This document shows, in pieces, positions 1-10,293 of a DNA stretch of 64,000 bases. The translations under genes and the position numbers were made by a program. A model generated the notes under the pieces. It was given only the letters and a program-made list of their open reading frames with translations. It searched no databases and had not been told where the DNA came from. Origin of the DNA: Gammaproteobacteria bacterium (GTDB lineage: Bacteria; Pseudomonadota; Gammaproteobacteria; Pseudomonadales; Azotimanducaceae); the NCBI GenBank assembly GCA_026707735.1, contig JAPOWH010000002.1, positions 62,001 through 126,000 on the forward strand, written 5' to 3'. The first letter of the stretch is position 1; each line of letters begins with the position of its first letter.

Positions 1-78
1 CTTCAAAAGGACTTGAATCCAGACGAGCTTGAAGAGTACTTGTCGACTTGGTTCAACGGGTCATCTAGCCCCAACTAA
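1..78 (+). CDS. 3' end of a gene cut by the window edge
   Basis: Frame 1 is open from the first base to a TAA at 76-78 and encodes an acidic, hydrophilic tail (LQKDLNPDELEEYLSTWFNG, then five more residues). The composition looks like a real C-terminus rather than random translation. The family cannot be recognised from 25 residues. Confidence 0.4.
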   Translation, partial: LQKDLNPDELEEYLSTWFNGSSSPN

Positions 79-533
79 CCTTCGTGGAAGGCAAACCGGA
101 TCGTGTAGAACCAGTAGGCCTGACGGTCTCGCGGGTTTTACTCGTTTCTTTTGGTCGACGAGGAGATCAACTCCAACGGAATTCCAGTCTGCGTCCGTTT
201 TTGTTTCGGTGGACAGCGTTGGCCAACTCGGAATATGGAGTAGAGATTGGACCTGCAAAGAACCGATTCACCATGTCGGCCGTCTTTCCTCTACATTTCC
301 TGCCTGCATCACACTTGTGACGGAGGGACATTGCAACAGTCGCTGACCCGCCGTCGCGCCCAAACATCCCCAGACGGGCTTCCTGCGGACCCGCACACCT
401 AATATCGTCGCTTGCTTTGAGTTGCAGATGCCCTTTCTGTGGCCATTCGAAGTCAAGCGTATGTAGTAGCCGGGAGCTGTGCTATATTCCAAATCGCATT
501 GTTTGAACAGTTGATAGGGTTTTGGGTCGCCTC
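79..533. other. No supported gene
   Basis: Several overlapping short reading frames occur here on both strands. None has a recognisable domain, a convincing ribosome-binding site or natural-looking composition. It may be decayed sequence, and it must hold the promoter of the next gene. Confidence 0.4.
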
Positions 534-1697
534 ATGTCAAACTTGATGATTCGGCGTGTAATGGTAACGCGCATCGTGCTGTCAACCGCAATTCTTCTGT
601 TCCTGCTGATCTGTGGGAGCGAGGTTGTTCAGGCTTGGACGATAGTTCGAATCGACCCTTGGATCGAATCGGATTTCAGGGAGCAGAATCTAGATCTGAT
701 TGAAGCGTGTCCGGAACCTCACGAAAACGTCTCGGAAGAGTGCTTGCGCGCTATGGATGCCCGCTTCAGCGACTGGCCTCTCGAATTCTCGGACACAACA
801 TGGATTTCTCTCCCCAATCGCTTAACTCTTGGAAGAGCATTGCGAGATCCTATTGGAGATAGAGCCCGTGTGATTGAAGCACTGCAACAGGAGGAGTGCC
901 GCTTGGAAAGCGGCGAGAGAGTAAGGTGGGATTTAAAGGATTCCTGCCACTCGGATGCATTTGCTAACTTGTCGGTGTTCTTGTGGGCATGCAACAAACC
1001 AAGAGATTTGCAGGAACTCTACGAGGATGTAGTCGACGACAGCGAAAAGGCACGTCAAGAATCAACGAACTCTCAGCGCTGGAAGAGAAACATGCAGTCC
1101 TCGGTCATTCGGTTGCTCCGAGCTCGTTGGCTCAATGACAAGTGTGGCGACCACCAAGTGTCCGAATTGCGGTTCGACGAATTTCGAGACAAAGAACTGC
1201 ATGAAGTGCTCATCGCGACGGCAAACCGCCTTGGCGAAATTTGGGATCGACCTCCCCATGTGCCGGAAACGTTCATTCTCAAAGCCCTCGCTGCACGCTT
1301 GGGCGATGAGGCGGCAGCGATGCAATACCATGGTCCTTCAATTAATCGTGTTAAAGAGGATTCTTGGGAGAAACACATCAACAAAGTGTGGCCATGGCGA
1401 AAGACTCTACAAGAGATCGAGGGAGAGGGGATCTATTTCATTGTCGATGGACCCCCTAAAACAGCCAGAAGTCTAAAGTTGGGTGTCACTATCGCCGTGT
1501 CACTACAGAGCTCCAAGCTAGATTTCGACTGGAACTTTCTGGTTGGCGAAGTCTGCAAACGCAAAAAGTCTGAAGACTCAACCTGTCAGCAGGCAATAGC
1601 TGAGCTGAAGGGTTCGCTGGATTGGGACCGGAAGGACGAGCTGCAAGCGCTAGACAAGTTCGAGACAGTCTCTATGGAACTTGGTCTCTTTGATTGA
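534..1697 (+). CDS. Hypothetical exported protein
   Basis: A protein of about 387 residues with a clear signal peptide: a basic n-region (RRVMVTR), a hydrophobic core (IVLSTAILLFLLIC) and a likely cleavage after VVQA. The mature part is hydrophilic, rich in Trp, Glu and Arg, with scattered cysteines (for example ACPEP, EECL, ACNK, CKRKK), which would suit a periplasmic or surface protein. I chose the ATG at 534. An in-frame TTG lies 12 bases upstream and another ATG at 546, and all three keep the signal peptide. No catalytic motif or family is recognised. It stands alone, with gene-poor sequence on both sides. Confidence 0.6.
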   Translation: MSNLMIRRVMVTRIVLSTAILLFLLICGSEVVQAWTIVRIDPWIESDFREQNLDLIEACPEPHENVSEECLRAMDARFSDWPLEFSDTTWISLPNRLTLGRALRDPIGDRARVIEALQQEECRLESGERVRWDLKDSCHSDAFANLSVFLWACNKPRDLQELYEDVVDDSEKARQESTNSQRWKRNMQSSVIRLLRARWLNDKCGDHQVSELRFDEFRDKELHEVLIATANRLGEIWDRPPHVPETFILKALAARLGDEAAAMQYHGPSINRVKEDSWEKHINKVWPWRKTLQEIEGEGIYFIVDGPPKTARSLKLGVTIAVSLQSSKLDFDWNFLVGEVCKRKKSEDSTCQQAIAELKGSLDWDRKDELQALDKFETVSMELGLFD

Positions 1698-2606
1698 ATC
1701 GTTTTCCCATCCAACAAGACCATCGTCAAGGTTAGCACCCATTCAGATCTGGCCCTACCGTTCCTGCCTTGTTAGTTGAAAACTCTATGCTGTCGTGTTT
1801 TGACTGCTCTCCAGATTTCATTGGCGTAGAGTTCTCCGCTAGCCAGTTCCGGTTGCAGTATCGCCGGAGGAGATGACGTGGTAAATGAAAATTACGAACG
1901 TACTTTGGTGGAAGGAGCTTGACAAACCCAAACTCTAAAGAACCGCCGGCAATGGACCCGTTGGCAAAACCGCACTGGTTTTGGGCAAAAAGAGGAGACA
2001 AGCATAGCGAGTACGAGGTGGTTAGGTCTACAAACAAGAAACTATACATTCCATCACAAGTGATGTTGCCGGTAAGAATGCAAAGATCTACACGGGCGAA
2101 CACAGGAGTTAGCCGGGCATTCCGGTGGGGCTCGAAGCGATCGCGCACTGTGTTGGGGAATTCGTGTGCGGACAAGCACGCACTATCGGCATAAAGCTCT
2201 TGGGCACACTCAAACTAGCACACAAGGGGACTCTTCACAAATTCAGCAAAAAACACCAACATAGTCATGTCACTGAGTTTTACGTTCGTCACAATGTACG
2301 CTGTTAGCACATGATTGCCCAGATGCAGAACGTTGCTTCCGGGATGGTTGGCAACGCTTGACGTAATGTTGGTTGGTCGCATAACTATTGACTTCCCAAA
2401 AGCAGACGACTACTATCGGCAGTGCTCTAACTGTCAGGATTGACCCTCCTCGGATTCCCTGCCAAGTACAACGGTCACAACAACTTTGGTGGACATTTAC
2501 ACCGTGTCGGACGATTTGGTGGTAACGTCTATACAACCTGTGCGCATTAAAGCATGGCCTGACACCATCGGGAATTTCGACAATCAACCTAACGGAGATT
2601 TGGGAA
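1698..2606. other. About 900 bases without a supported gene
   Basis: Only short frames overlapping each other on both strands are present, none with a recognisable motif. No terminator or repeat was identified. It may be decayed coding sequence. Confidence 0.35.
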
Positions 2607-3131
2607 ATGCAAGCTGATCAAATTAGTCAATATGCCGGTGCAATTCTAAAAATTAGTATTGCGATTTGTCTTTTGGCAACCCTAATATTTGTTGTTAGGG
2701 GTCCGGAAAAGGACTATGTATATATGGAGTTTGACGGTGGATATGTTGCTCTTGGTTACATAGAGCGTCAGGATGTGTATGTGGATGCAAGGTTGTTTCG
2801 CGACGGTGAGTTTGTAACAAATGAAATTTCACGGATTCGTGAGATGTTAATGAATGTGGGGGCGGATCCAATGGAAGAAGGATGGAGACTGGAAGCAGAC
2901 GCAGGAGTCGAGTGGACTGGTTCTGAGCGCGTACAAAAATTGCGTGCTCGGGACTTGGAGTTGCAAGCTGATGGCTCAGTCAGAGGTACGACGTGGCTGA
3001 AGGAACTAGAGAACCTTGAAGCCAACAATCGTGCAAATTACGAGTTGGTAGCCAGTTCCGCACTTCGATATGAAAAACCTCCCGGCGGAATTTCCCCTAT
3101 CGGTAGACTGCTGGAGGCAATGATAAATTAA
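2607..3131 (+). CDS. Hypothetical membrane-anchored protein
   Basis: A 174-residue protein. Residues 12-30 (ILKISIAICLLATLIFVV) form one transmembrane segment or uncleaved signal anchor. The remaining 140 residues are hydrophilic, with aromatic-rich beta-like stretches (DYVYMEFDGGYVALGY) followed by charged helices. The ATG at 2607 is preceded by a purine-rich segment (GGAGATTTGGGAA) that can serve as ribosome-binding site. No family is recognised. It may be an accessory gene carried with the transposon debris that follows. Confidence 0.5.
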   Translation: MQADQISQYAGAILKISIAICLLATLIFVVRGPEKDYVYMEFDGGYVALGYIERQDVYVDARLFRDGEFVTNEISRIREMLMNVGADPMEEGWRLEADAGVEWTGSERVQKLRARDLELQADGSVRGTTWLKELENLEANNRANYELVASSALRYEKPPGGISPIGRLLEAMIN

Positions 3132-3245
3132 AGTGGCCTCTTGATTCGAGGGATTGAAGTCATCCCGAGTAGCAGCCACAACGATTCTCGTCCAAGGTAA
3201 TTCCATATGCCGAAGTCTTTGTTCTTGGAGCTGCCCTAGCTCTTC

Positions 3246-3479
3246 ATGGACCGCTCTCAGGGGAATTCGATGATCTTCGATTGTCTCGAGAGGTTCTACA
3301 ATACGCGGCGGCTACATTCCTCGCTGGGATCTGTTTCCTGCAGAATTCGAACGCGAGCATGCGAGAGCGAGTTGAGCGAAATGAAAATCGAAAAATGCAA
3401 TTTTAAAAAATCGGCCAGTGGCTATGTGGACAACTCTGGCGAGTTCCCCCGCATACCCAACGAGGCTCAACAACAATAA
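3246..3479 (+). pseudogene. IS3-family transposase (OrfB) C-terminal fragment
   Basis: The first 33 codons carry the signature FYNTRRLHSSLGSVS, the conserved end of IS3-family OrfB integrases just after the catalytic glutamate. The DDE core that should precede it is absent, and the reading frame leaves the family after about 3350. This is a remnant, not a working transposase. No IS3 terminal repeats were found around it. Confidence 0.7.
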
Positions 3480-3539
3480 TTTTCAACTGTCTGTGTCTAA
3501 CCTGTAGCAAGCTCAAATTGTCCAAAAGTATGATATTTT

Positions 3540-3785
3540 TTCTTTACATTGACAGGTCTGGCCGTATTCGTCTTCAAGCATCCCTGTCTGCTGCAGTTCG
3601 AGCGCGCCTGGCGCAGTGACTAGAGTACACTGGCCAACTTGATTCCCGAGTTCGACATGGCGGAGGTTCCCTACAACGAGACCGTCCGGCAGCGCTTGGA
3701 CAAGGTGCATCCAGCACCCATAACGAGGTCTTCTCGCTGCAGTTCGTTCGGCTGCACCGCGATCCGATACTGCACTCTATCCAAG
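3540..3785 (+). pseudogene. Remnant of a DDE transposase
   Basis: One frame reads LAVFVFKHPCLLQFERAW, then a stop, then VPYNETVRQRLDKVHP. From memory this matches the N-terminal part of a DDE transposase family (pattern: phenylalanine-rich segment, LLQFD, then TMRERLD). A further stop and frame changes follow. It adjoins the IS3 fragment, so this is a patch of stacked mobile-element debris. The exact family is not certain. Confidence 0.4.
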
Positions 3786-3791
3786 ATCATA

Positions 3792-4763
3792 TTACGCAAT
3801 ATTTCCCAATGATTTCATGTCAAGCTTAAGCGTATTAAAATATCTTGCGATTTTTTCGGAAAATTCTTGCATTGGGATTATATCAACAACCTCTAATAGT
3901 TCTCTTCCTACGGAGGAAAACTTTGCTCCATACAGTCGCAGTCCGTTCTCCTCATCAAGACGAAATTCGGGTTGAGGCATTAGCGACCACAACTGATTCT
4001 GATGTACTAATCTCACAAATCCACCAGCAGAATAGATGGCTACACGTGCATCGTTAAGAGCGAGACGGTATTCTCCCCATGATCCTAGGTCACTTACGAT
4101 AAGACCATGTTCTATGAGCTTGATTAGTTCAGTGTAAGACAACCCATAATTTTGTAAGAAATTGTCTCCCAACTGTCCATCTAACGCAGGTATCCTAGCA
4201 TCATTTATTCTGAAATTATCTTGAATTGGAATACTTACGTAAATTTGAATACAGGCCGAGGCAGCCCTAACAAATACATTTGCAGACTCTTCGTCAAGTG
4301 CGCTTACAGTTCTCAAAGTACCAATAGAAAACTTGCCAGGTTGTCGAATCTCTCCAGCTAGTATTCTGGCAAAAGTTTCCTTAATTTCATCTGCATTGCG
4401 TAGTCCAGCTTCCGCGTAGAATATGTTCAGCCAGTCGTCATCTATTGCCTGCGATTTGATCTCATCAGATTCGGTATCATCATTAGTTTGCAAATTCTGT
4501 AGTGTTTTAATTGCTCGTGTTACTACTTCATCAATGACTTTTTGATGGTGCATTTGCTTAGTAAGTGCTTTAGCCTCAATCGCTGGTCTTTCAGCTCTAA
4601 CCTTGGCAATTGCATTTTCAAACGACTCTTCAATCAATATTTTGGTTCCGCCTAATAGCGGTGATGCTAGTTCGTCAATAGCCTTTTTTAGATTAAACTT
4701 GTAAGTTGTTTTCTTTTCCAGAAATCTACTTGTGCTATCGTCACTGTTTCTATTGTCATTCAT
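3792..4763 (-). CDS. DUF2806-family protein
   Basis: A 323-residue protein starting with an ATG at 4763. The centre (about residues 105-150) carries the DUF2806 signature: DDWLNIFYAEAGLRNADEI, then FARILAGEIRQPGKFS and TLRTVSALD. The N-terminal third is charged and helical (ELASPLLGGTKILIEE). The family has no proven biochemical role; members often lie in genomic islands beside defence and mobile genes, as here. It is AT-richer than the flanking transposon debris, which suggests separate acquisition. It stands alone on the minus strand. Confidence 0.7.
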   Translation of the reverse strand: MNDNRNSDDSTSRFLEKKTTYKFNLKKAIDELASPLLGGTKILIEESFENAIAKVRAERPAIEAKALTKQMHHQKVIDEVVTRAIKTLQNLQTNDDTESDEIKSQAIDDDWLNIFYAEAGLRNADEIKETFARILAGEIRQPGKFSIGTLRTVSALDEESANVFVRAASACIQIYVSIPIQDNFRINDARIPALDGQLGDNFLQNYGLSYTELIKLIEHGLIVSDLGSWGEYRLALNDARVAIYSAGGFVRLVHQNQLWSLMPQPEFRLDEENGLRLYGAKFSSVGRELLEVVDIIPMQEFSEKIARYFNTLKLDMKSLGNIA

Positions 4764-5504
4764 GTCATTCTTCTATTGCTTAGCTTTAAATTTTCTATGG
4801 TGTTGATGTCTTTCATAATTGTTTTGTTGGAGCGTGGTGTTTCTACTGAAAAGAGTAGGTTTCGCACCAGCGGCATTACGGAAAGCATTATAACAATTCG
4901 TCAGTAGGGAAAAGGGACGTACGGATAATCGACTAGGTGGCCAGCGGATTTCTGACTAGGGCCGTCTATTAGGATACTTCAGGCTTACCTAACGGGTCGT
5001 TCGTCAACGATTGAATACACCAAAAGACTTCGGCATCGTGGCGTTAGGTGTGTATGCCCAAGCAAACCAATTTTCTCGTTGGGAATTCCTTAATATCGAG
5101 CTAAGTATTTGGCGCATAGAAATTCCGGTTCGCTCATACCAGGTTGTTTCGCCAAAATAGCGTTTGAAAAAACTCCCACCTGGATGGTGCGAACCGGGGA
5201 CTATGAGCAAGTTAGCAAATCCGCATGGCGTTGTCATCGATTTGAGCGACTGCCATTTCACGGGATCGGGAGGAATGTGCTTTCTGTCGGGCATGGCGCG
5301 ACATGGGGACCTGCTCCGCGAGCTCTCGCACCTGCCCTCTTTAAAGCGCCCTTGGCTCGGCGTGCCGGACACGAGCGGACATCGCCGCTGATAGCCTCGC
5401 TGGCTTTAGGGACACCTTAAACTGTTACGTTTTCGTCGAGAACAATGTGACGTTTTTGTCGTATTTTGGTTTGTGAGATTGTCTCGATCCGGCATCGCGG
5501 ACCT
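4764..5504. other. Non-coding or decayed sequence between element remnants
   Basis: Frames between 5004 and 5420 overlap on both strands. One plus-strand frame (5164-5391) reads TGSGGMCFLSGMARHGDLL, faintly like the N-terminus of some IS4/IS1380 transposases, but this is too weak to call. No intact gene is supported. Confidence 0.35.
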
Positions 5505-5680
5505 AAGGATTTGGGAACATCTCGCTTTCGTTTGGAGCATGGGATTCAACGGGGGAAGCTGCGCTGCACGACCGCCTGCTGCATCGCAGCGAAGGTGTCA
5601 CGATCCAGGGCGACAGCTACCCGCTTTGCGAGAAACGCTGGTCGAGAAAAGCGACACCTTCCAATTGCAATTGAACCGTG
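5505..5680 (+). pseudogene. IS21-family istB C-terminal remnant
   Basis: The sequence reads LAFVWSMGF in one frame, then after a frameshift ALHDRLLHRSEGVTIQGDSY in another. IstB ATPases end with the pattern LAFxxWSxxFGD...ALLDRLLHHxxxxxxxGxSYRLRxKR. The two halves match this in order, so it is a frameshifted tail of an istB helper ATPase. The Walker motifs and istA are absent. Short direct repeats like IS21 termini occur near 28.28 kb. Confidence 0.55.
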
Positions 5681-5950
5681 ATAGACTCGCGAAGCAGCCC
5701 GCGGGGGATTCACCTGTCCTCCAAGTGCGGAGTTTTATTGCCGTGTGACCGATGGTCGGTCTCGCCGCAAGGGCGTCGGAGGAGCGGGTGTTTCCTTGCA
5801 GGAGCGGAGATGAACCCCTACCTCCACCTCGATGATGCGACACTTGGCTATGCCGCCAAATGGGTCGCATTGTCGGTGCAACACAATAGCTGCCGTAAGG
5901 TGGTAGCGCTGATTGGCTTTAATGTTAGAGTGCTCAGTTAGGACAAGTGA

Positions 5951-6457
5951 ATGATTAGCAACAACGAACTCAAGAACTTTTCCATCGCTGAGCTATTACG
6001 TCTACACGTTGGCATCGGTGAGCAATTACGTTCTCGAGGTATCGTACGGGGGGAAAATATTCCAACAGGAGATTTGGCTGAGTACTTATTCTGTCACTCC
6101 TACGCTTGGAAACAGGCGAAAAATTCCGAAAAAGCTTTTGATGCCAAGGACTGCGAAGGGAAACGATATCAGATCAAGGGACGGCGCATGCATCAACGTA
6201 CACCCTCTCGGCAACTGTCAGCCATACGCGACCTTGGGGGATTTGACACCCTAGCGGCCGTTCTTTTCGATCACGAATACCGTGTGTTACGCGCCGCTTT
6301 GATTCCCAACGAAGTCGTTAGGAATCGTTGTAGATATGCGAAACATGATAACAAGTGGAATTTCATTTTAACAGATGATGTGTGGGATGAAAAGGGCGTT
6401 AGAGACGTTACGAAAGTCTTGGAACGCACATGGAATCAATTATGTGTTATGGACTAA
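5951..6457 (+). CDS. DUF6998-like protein, possible PD-(D/E)XK nuclease fold
   Basis: A 168-residue protein. It opens with a helical segment (IAELLRLHVGIGEQLRSRGI), then the core FDAKDCEGKRYQIKGRR, then PSRQLSAIRDL and FDTLAAVLFD. The aspartate followed by a QIK strand is the arrangement of PD-(D/E)XK-type nucleases, and the order of segments matches the proteins grouped as DUF6998. That family is often found near restriction or mobile genes; its function is unproven. The gene lies alone between an istB remnant and a broken IS1595 transposase. Confidence 0.6.
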   Translation: MISNNELKNFSIAELLRLHVGIGEQLRSRGIVRGENIPTGDLAEYLFCHSYAWKQAKNSEKAFDAKDCEGKRYQIKGRRMHQRTPSRQLSAIRDLGGFDTLAAVLFDHEYRVLRAALIPNEVVRNRCRYAKHDNKWNFILTDDVWDEKGVRDVTKVLERTWNQLCVMD

Positions 6458-6660
6458 ACAGGATTTCTTCTCCAATCCCATCTGTATAGGAATGCGGGAA
6501 TCCAGCGTGGCGGTTCACTTTTGACCCGTGTAAATTCGAGAGCGGCCTACATCTTCTCTGTGTAAGTAACGGGAATTACTAATATAAATGAACAAAATCC
6601 TTGACAGCGGCCATGGCTATCACCCAAAAACAAACAGGAACTCGCCGGGGATGACTGGCT

Positions 6661-7131
6661 GTGACGAACAACACGACAATGGGAGAGCTGGATTTTCTGA
6701 GCTGGATCGGCAACGAGGACAAAGCCGTCCGGTTCTTCGAGTCGCGTCGCTGGCCGAACGGACGATTCTGCCCCGAATGCGGGAGTGGCTTGTTCGTGAT
6801 GTACAAGATCAGCGTGTCGCGCAAGGGCATCTCCTCGCTGCAGCTCGCCAAGGAGCTGGATAGACCGCAGAAGACGAATTGGCACATGCTCCAGCGGGTC
6901 AAGGAGGCGTGCGGCAACAAGGAGCCGTTTCTCTCCGGCATGGTGGAGGCCGACGAGAAGCAGGTCGGAGGCAGCGAGTTCAACAAGCACGAATCCAGGA
7001 AGCTCCGTCTCGGAAGGGGATCGGTTGGAAAGCAGGCGATCCTAAGAGTACACCATCGCGCATCGGTGAACAGTCTCAAGAGGTATCTGAACCAAGTTCG
7101 CTATAGACTGAATGAAGGCAGCGGAGGTTAA
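6661..7131 (+). pseudogene. IS1595-family transposase with internal deletions
   Basis: The frame joins pieces of an ISXO2/IS1595 transposase: the N-terminal zinc-ribbon half (FCPECGSG), the helix-turn-helix region (GISSLQLAKELDRPQKTNW), the first catalytic aspartate (MVEADEKQVGG), the segment NKHESRKLRLGRG, then a jump to the C-terminal end (VRYRLNEGS). The second half of the zinc ribbon and the sequence holding the remaining catalytic residues are missing, so it cannot transpose on its own. It differs in subgroup from the IS1595 copies at 18.4 and 28.4 kb. A GTG at 6661 or an ATG at 6679 could begin it. Confidence 0.75.
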
Positions 7132-7824
7132 CGTGAAGGTCCGAGTAGGCGCGCTCTCCCGCGTGTGCGCATCAATTTCCCTACCATGAACGAAGCCGAC
7201 AGGAATCCGCCAAGAGAGTTCTTCCGGCTTGTAGATGCCGTAGTCAGGCATCGACGGCCCAATCGAAGGAGCCAACTGAGAAAGATGGACAGTTCCAAGA
7301 GTTCAACGAAGAGTTCGCCCAAGGGTTCGTCGAAAGAGAAGAGCTTGCTCGAACTGCAGGTCGTGTGGATTGACTCCGCCTCAAGCTCGAGGGCTTCGAT
7401 CTCTGTTCGGCCCGTTTTTCTCAACCGACCCGTGTATATTTGTATTAGAAATTTCCAATCTTTTTCTAACACTCTTGGGCCAGGGGCCGGGGGACCGAGA
7501 TTGCCATCCTTGCGACCATGATAGAACCACTTCCGTGGTGTCTTGTGTTATGAGAACACACCGACCAAACTTGGAACCGATATCTCGGTGCGTGCGAGGG
7601 GCCTGAACCAGATTCCTAATAGTCTCTGTGCTTCCGTGGTTCCGAAGGGAGTGTCTCTACACTCTAGGTCGGAATGGCTGCTGTATAAAGTACTGAGCAC
7701 TCGAGTGCACCACCGCTTCGTTTGAACGAGTAATTCCTAGGGCTCTTGTGGCAGTTCGATTAATTTTCCTGTCGTTGGTGTAGTTGTTCCATGTAATTCT
7801 AGAGCGCAGTGGAATTTGGCAGGT
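7132..7824. other. Gene-poor sequence after the IS1595 fragment
   Basis: No gene is supported. One plus-strand stretch around 7260-7370 reads KDGQFQEFNEEFAQGF, which has natural-looking amphipathic composition and may be the tail of a lost gene, but it has no start and no recognised family. Confidence 0.3.
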
Positions 7825-8430
7825 TTACCATTGGTCAGGTTCATACCATGCAAAGTAGCTTGTGGTCACAGGAAGATCAAACTCATCTAGTACTTCCTTA
7901 ACTTGGCGGTAGGTCAGCAGCTTGTCGGAGTCTATTAGCCAGTCAGTGGGTAGACATATCCTTCTGCCCAAGAAAGTAATCTGGCCGCCAATCTCGCAGC
8001 AATCTATATCGTGTCCGTGCAAGTAGCTTGATAGATCATCCATCGACATTATTGGGAATTCATCGATATCGAAATCATTCAACAACAGCGGTAAGATTAC
8101 TCTATCGCTTGACATATTACGGACCAGTGGCTGCAAGCGGCGCTGGTATTCCAACAATCGAGTAGTCCAACCTCGATTCGCATCATTTAGACGAGTTACT
8201 AGTTCGCCAAAAGGCTTGCGCCAAGTACTGGCAATAGTTTGATCGTGCAGTTGCAATCGTCGAAATGGCTCATCGAAATTTTTAGCTATTTGGACTATGC
8301 TTCTCGCGACTTGCACATATCCGTGACTGTACGCCTCAAAATACTGATTGAATCTCTCTACTGACTCTTGTAAATTGACTGGCTCGGCTTCAGAGTTGTC
8401 AACAGTTTTCAGATCCGATATTCTGGCCAT
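7825..8430 (-). CDS. Hypothetical protein
   Basis: A 201-residue soluble protein with an ATG at 8430. The N-terminal 100 residues are helical, with evenly spaced aromatic and hydrophobic positions (ESVERFNQYFEAYSHGYVQV, then SIVQIAKNFDEPF). The C-terminal half is acidic with short beta-like stretches (ICLPTDWLIDSDKLLTY). No signal peptide, membrane segment or catalytic motif is visible and the family is not recognised. Its place between transposon debris and metabolic genes suggests an accessory gene. Confidence 0.55.
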   Translation of the reverse strand: MARISDLKTVDNSEAEPVNLQESVERFNQYFEAYSHGYVQVARSIVQIAKNFDEPFRRLQLHDQTIASTWRKPFGELVTRLNDANRGWTTRLLEYQRRLQPLVRNMSSDRVILPLLLNDFDIDEFPIMSMDDLSSYLHGHDIDCCEIGGQITFLGRRICLPTDWLIDSDKLLTYRQVKEVLDEFDLPVTTSYFAWYEPDQW

Positions 8431-8640
8431 AGCAGTCGTTGCGCTACACGATTTGTTAGATTTAATTTTACACCTAACGTAGCGAATAAGGGCGGTTGAA
8501 GGCGATATAGTGGACAGTCCTAAGCTATGGGTACTCGAGACCCTACGCCCCTTCCATTTGACAATTGAGAACTAGGTGCTTTACCCAGTCCTACCAGCGG
8601 ATTCGGTGGTCTACTACATTCGATAACAATTCGTAGAGTG

Positions 8641-10293
8641 CTATGTTGTAAGCCACTGGAATTTCTGTGGTTTGCGACCAGCACGTGGATTCAATGGAAC
8701 ATTGATCATCGCCGGACCATCGAATTCCATGATTTCATCCAGAGCGGACCGCAATTCTGCCGGATCGGAGACGTACATGCCTTTCCCGCCGAGTGCTTCC
8801 AACATCCCGTCGTATCGAGCACCATAGGTCAGAATGCTTGGTGGTACACGCCTTCCTTTCTCGAGTGGACCAATTCCGCCACCGATACCGCCGTTGTTGA
8901 GCACGATGAGCTTTATAGGAAGGTTGTAGCGAACTATGGTTTCGATTTCCATTCCAGAGAAACCAAATGCGGAATCACCCTGTACAGATACGACTGGCTT
9001 GCCAGGATTTGTCACCGCAGCAGCAATGGCAAATCCCAGACCTACGCCCATGGTGCCGTAGGTCCCCGCATCGAGTCGGTGACGAGCCAAACGGTTCATC
9101 ATTTGCGTTCGGCCTATGTCCATGGTGCTTGCGCCTTCGCCAATGATGATTGCATCTTCAGGGAGCCAATCCTCGATGTCACGAAATGCTCGGTAGTAGT
9201 TCATGGGCGTTGAGTCGTCTTCGGCCATGCCCTTCACCATTTCTGCATTTTCATTGGCTTTGGCTTGCAAGGTTGATCGCCAATCCGTTTCTGCTGGATA
9301 GAACCACTGTCGTTGTGTCAGAGCTGTGTTGATTTGCTGAGTTATGGATTTCCCATCTCCGACGAGAGCAACTTCAGTCGGAACATTGCGACCGATTTCC
9401 TCGGGAGATATATCGAGTTGTATTACACGTACGTTTTCAGCAAATCTTGGAGGAAGACCGAAGTGCATGATCCAATTCAATCGCGCTCCCATGAGGAAGA
9501 CGACGTCGGCTTCGCGAAGAGCAGTGCTTCGTGCTGCTCCAACCGAGAGAGGATCGTCGTCAGGGAGGATTCCCTTGCCCATTGGAGAGGCAAGGAACGG
9601 AAGTTGAGTGCGCTCGATGAACGCGCGAACTTCATCCTCGGCGCGAGACCACGCCATGCCTTTGCCTACTACGACTAGCGGTCGTTCAGCAGATTCCAGC
9701 ACTGAAAGTGCTTCCTCTATTGCTTGAGGGTCGGCAAATGATCGGGGAGGATCTTCGACTCGCGCCACTGTCGGTTCCGTTTCTTCAACTTCGGCACGAA
9801 TGATGTCGTCTGGGAAGTCCAAATAGGCTGCGCCTGGGCGTCCGTAGAGCGAGTGGCGTACAGCTTCGGCAACGTAGAAGGGAATGCGTTCCGCGTGCTC
9901 GATGGCGTGCGCGTACTTGCAATAGGGTTTGGCAAGCTCTACCTGACGTTCCTCTTGGAATGCACCCATGCCGTTCTGGTAGACGGGCGATGCTCCTCCA
10001 ATGAGAATCATTGGCCAGCAGTTTTGCTGGGCGTTTGCAAGCCCCGCAAACGCGTGAATGACTCCTGGTCCCGACACGGTTAGGCAGGCTTGGGGTCGCC
10101 CCGTGAGATAGCCAGCGGCATGGGCGGCATAGCTTGCCGCTTGTTCGTTGCGCATGCCGATGAACTCTATGCCGGCTTGCTGCGCCTCCGACGCAACTCC
10201 CTGAACGGGGAATCCGACGATTCCAAACATGTAATCCACGCCTTGCTGCTTCAAGCTGCGAGCCATCAATGTGGCACCACTGACGGTTGCCAT
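8641..10293 (-). CDS. ThDP-dependent 2-hydroxyacyl-CoA lyase / oxalyl-CoA decarboxylase-like enzyme
   Basis: A 550-residue, full-length ThDP enzyme. The N-terminal PYR domain has the catalytic glutamate E50 in FIGMRNEQAASYAAHAAGY and the SGPGVIHA loop. The middle domain follows (about 190-340). The C-terminal PP domain has the ThDP/Mg motif GDS at 439-441 ending in NN at 467-468. The N-terminus resembles 2-hydroxyacyl-CoA lyase (HACL1) more than bacterial oxalyl-CoA decarboxylase. HACL cleaves a 2-hydroxyacyl-CoA into formyl-CoA and an aldehyde; oxalyl-CoA decarboxylase yields formyl-CoA and CO2. A strong ribosome-binding site (GGGAGAGGAAG) sets the start. It is divergent from an ADP-forming acyl-CoA synthetase, suggesting linked CoA-ester chemistry. 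Substrate not established. Confidence 0.85.
   Translation of the reverse strand: MATVSGATLMARSLKQQGVDYMFGIVGFPVQGVASEAQQAGIEFIGMRNEQAASYAAHAAGYLTGRPQACLTVSGPGVIHAFAGLANAQQNCWPMILIGGASPVYQNGMGAFQEERQVELAKPYCKYAHAIEHAERIPFYVAEAVRHSLYGRPGAAYLDFPDDIIRAEVEETEPTVARVEDPPRSFADPQAIEEALSVLESAERPLVVVGKGMAWSRAEDEVRAFIERTQLPFLASPMGKGILPDDDPLSVGAARSTALREADVVFLMGARLNWIMHFGLPPRFAENVRVIQLDISPEEIGRNVPTEVALVGDGKSITQQINTALTQRQWFYPAETDWRSTLQAKANENAEMVKGMAEDDSTPMNYYRAFRDIEDWLPEDAIIIGEGASTMDIGRTQMMNRLARHRLDAGTYGTMGVGLGFAIAAAVTNPGKPVVSVQGDSAFGFSGMEIETIVRYNLPIKLIVLNNGGIGGGIGPLEKGRRVPPSILTYGARYDGMLEALGGKGMYVSDPAELRSALDEIMEFDGPAMINVPLNPRAGRKPQKFQWLTT

Noticed and set aside
5004-5420. Overlapping frames on both strands, one faintly transposase-like
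   Set aside because: Similarity limited to a short glycine-rich stretch; frames on both strands are equally open, so no call.
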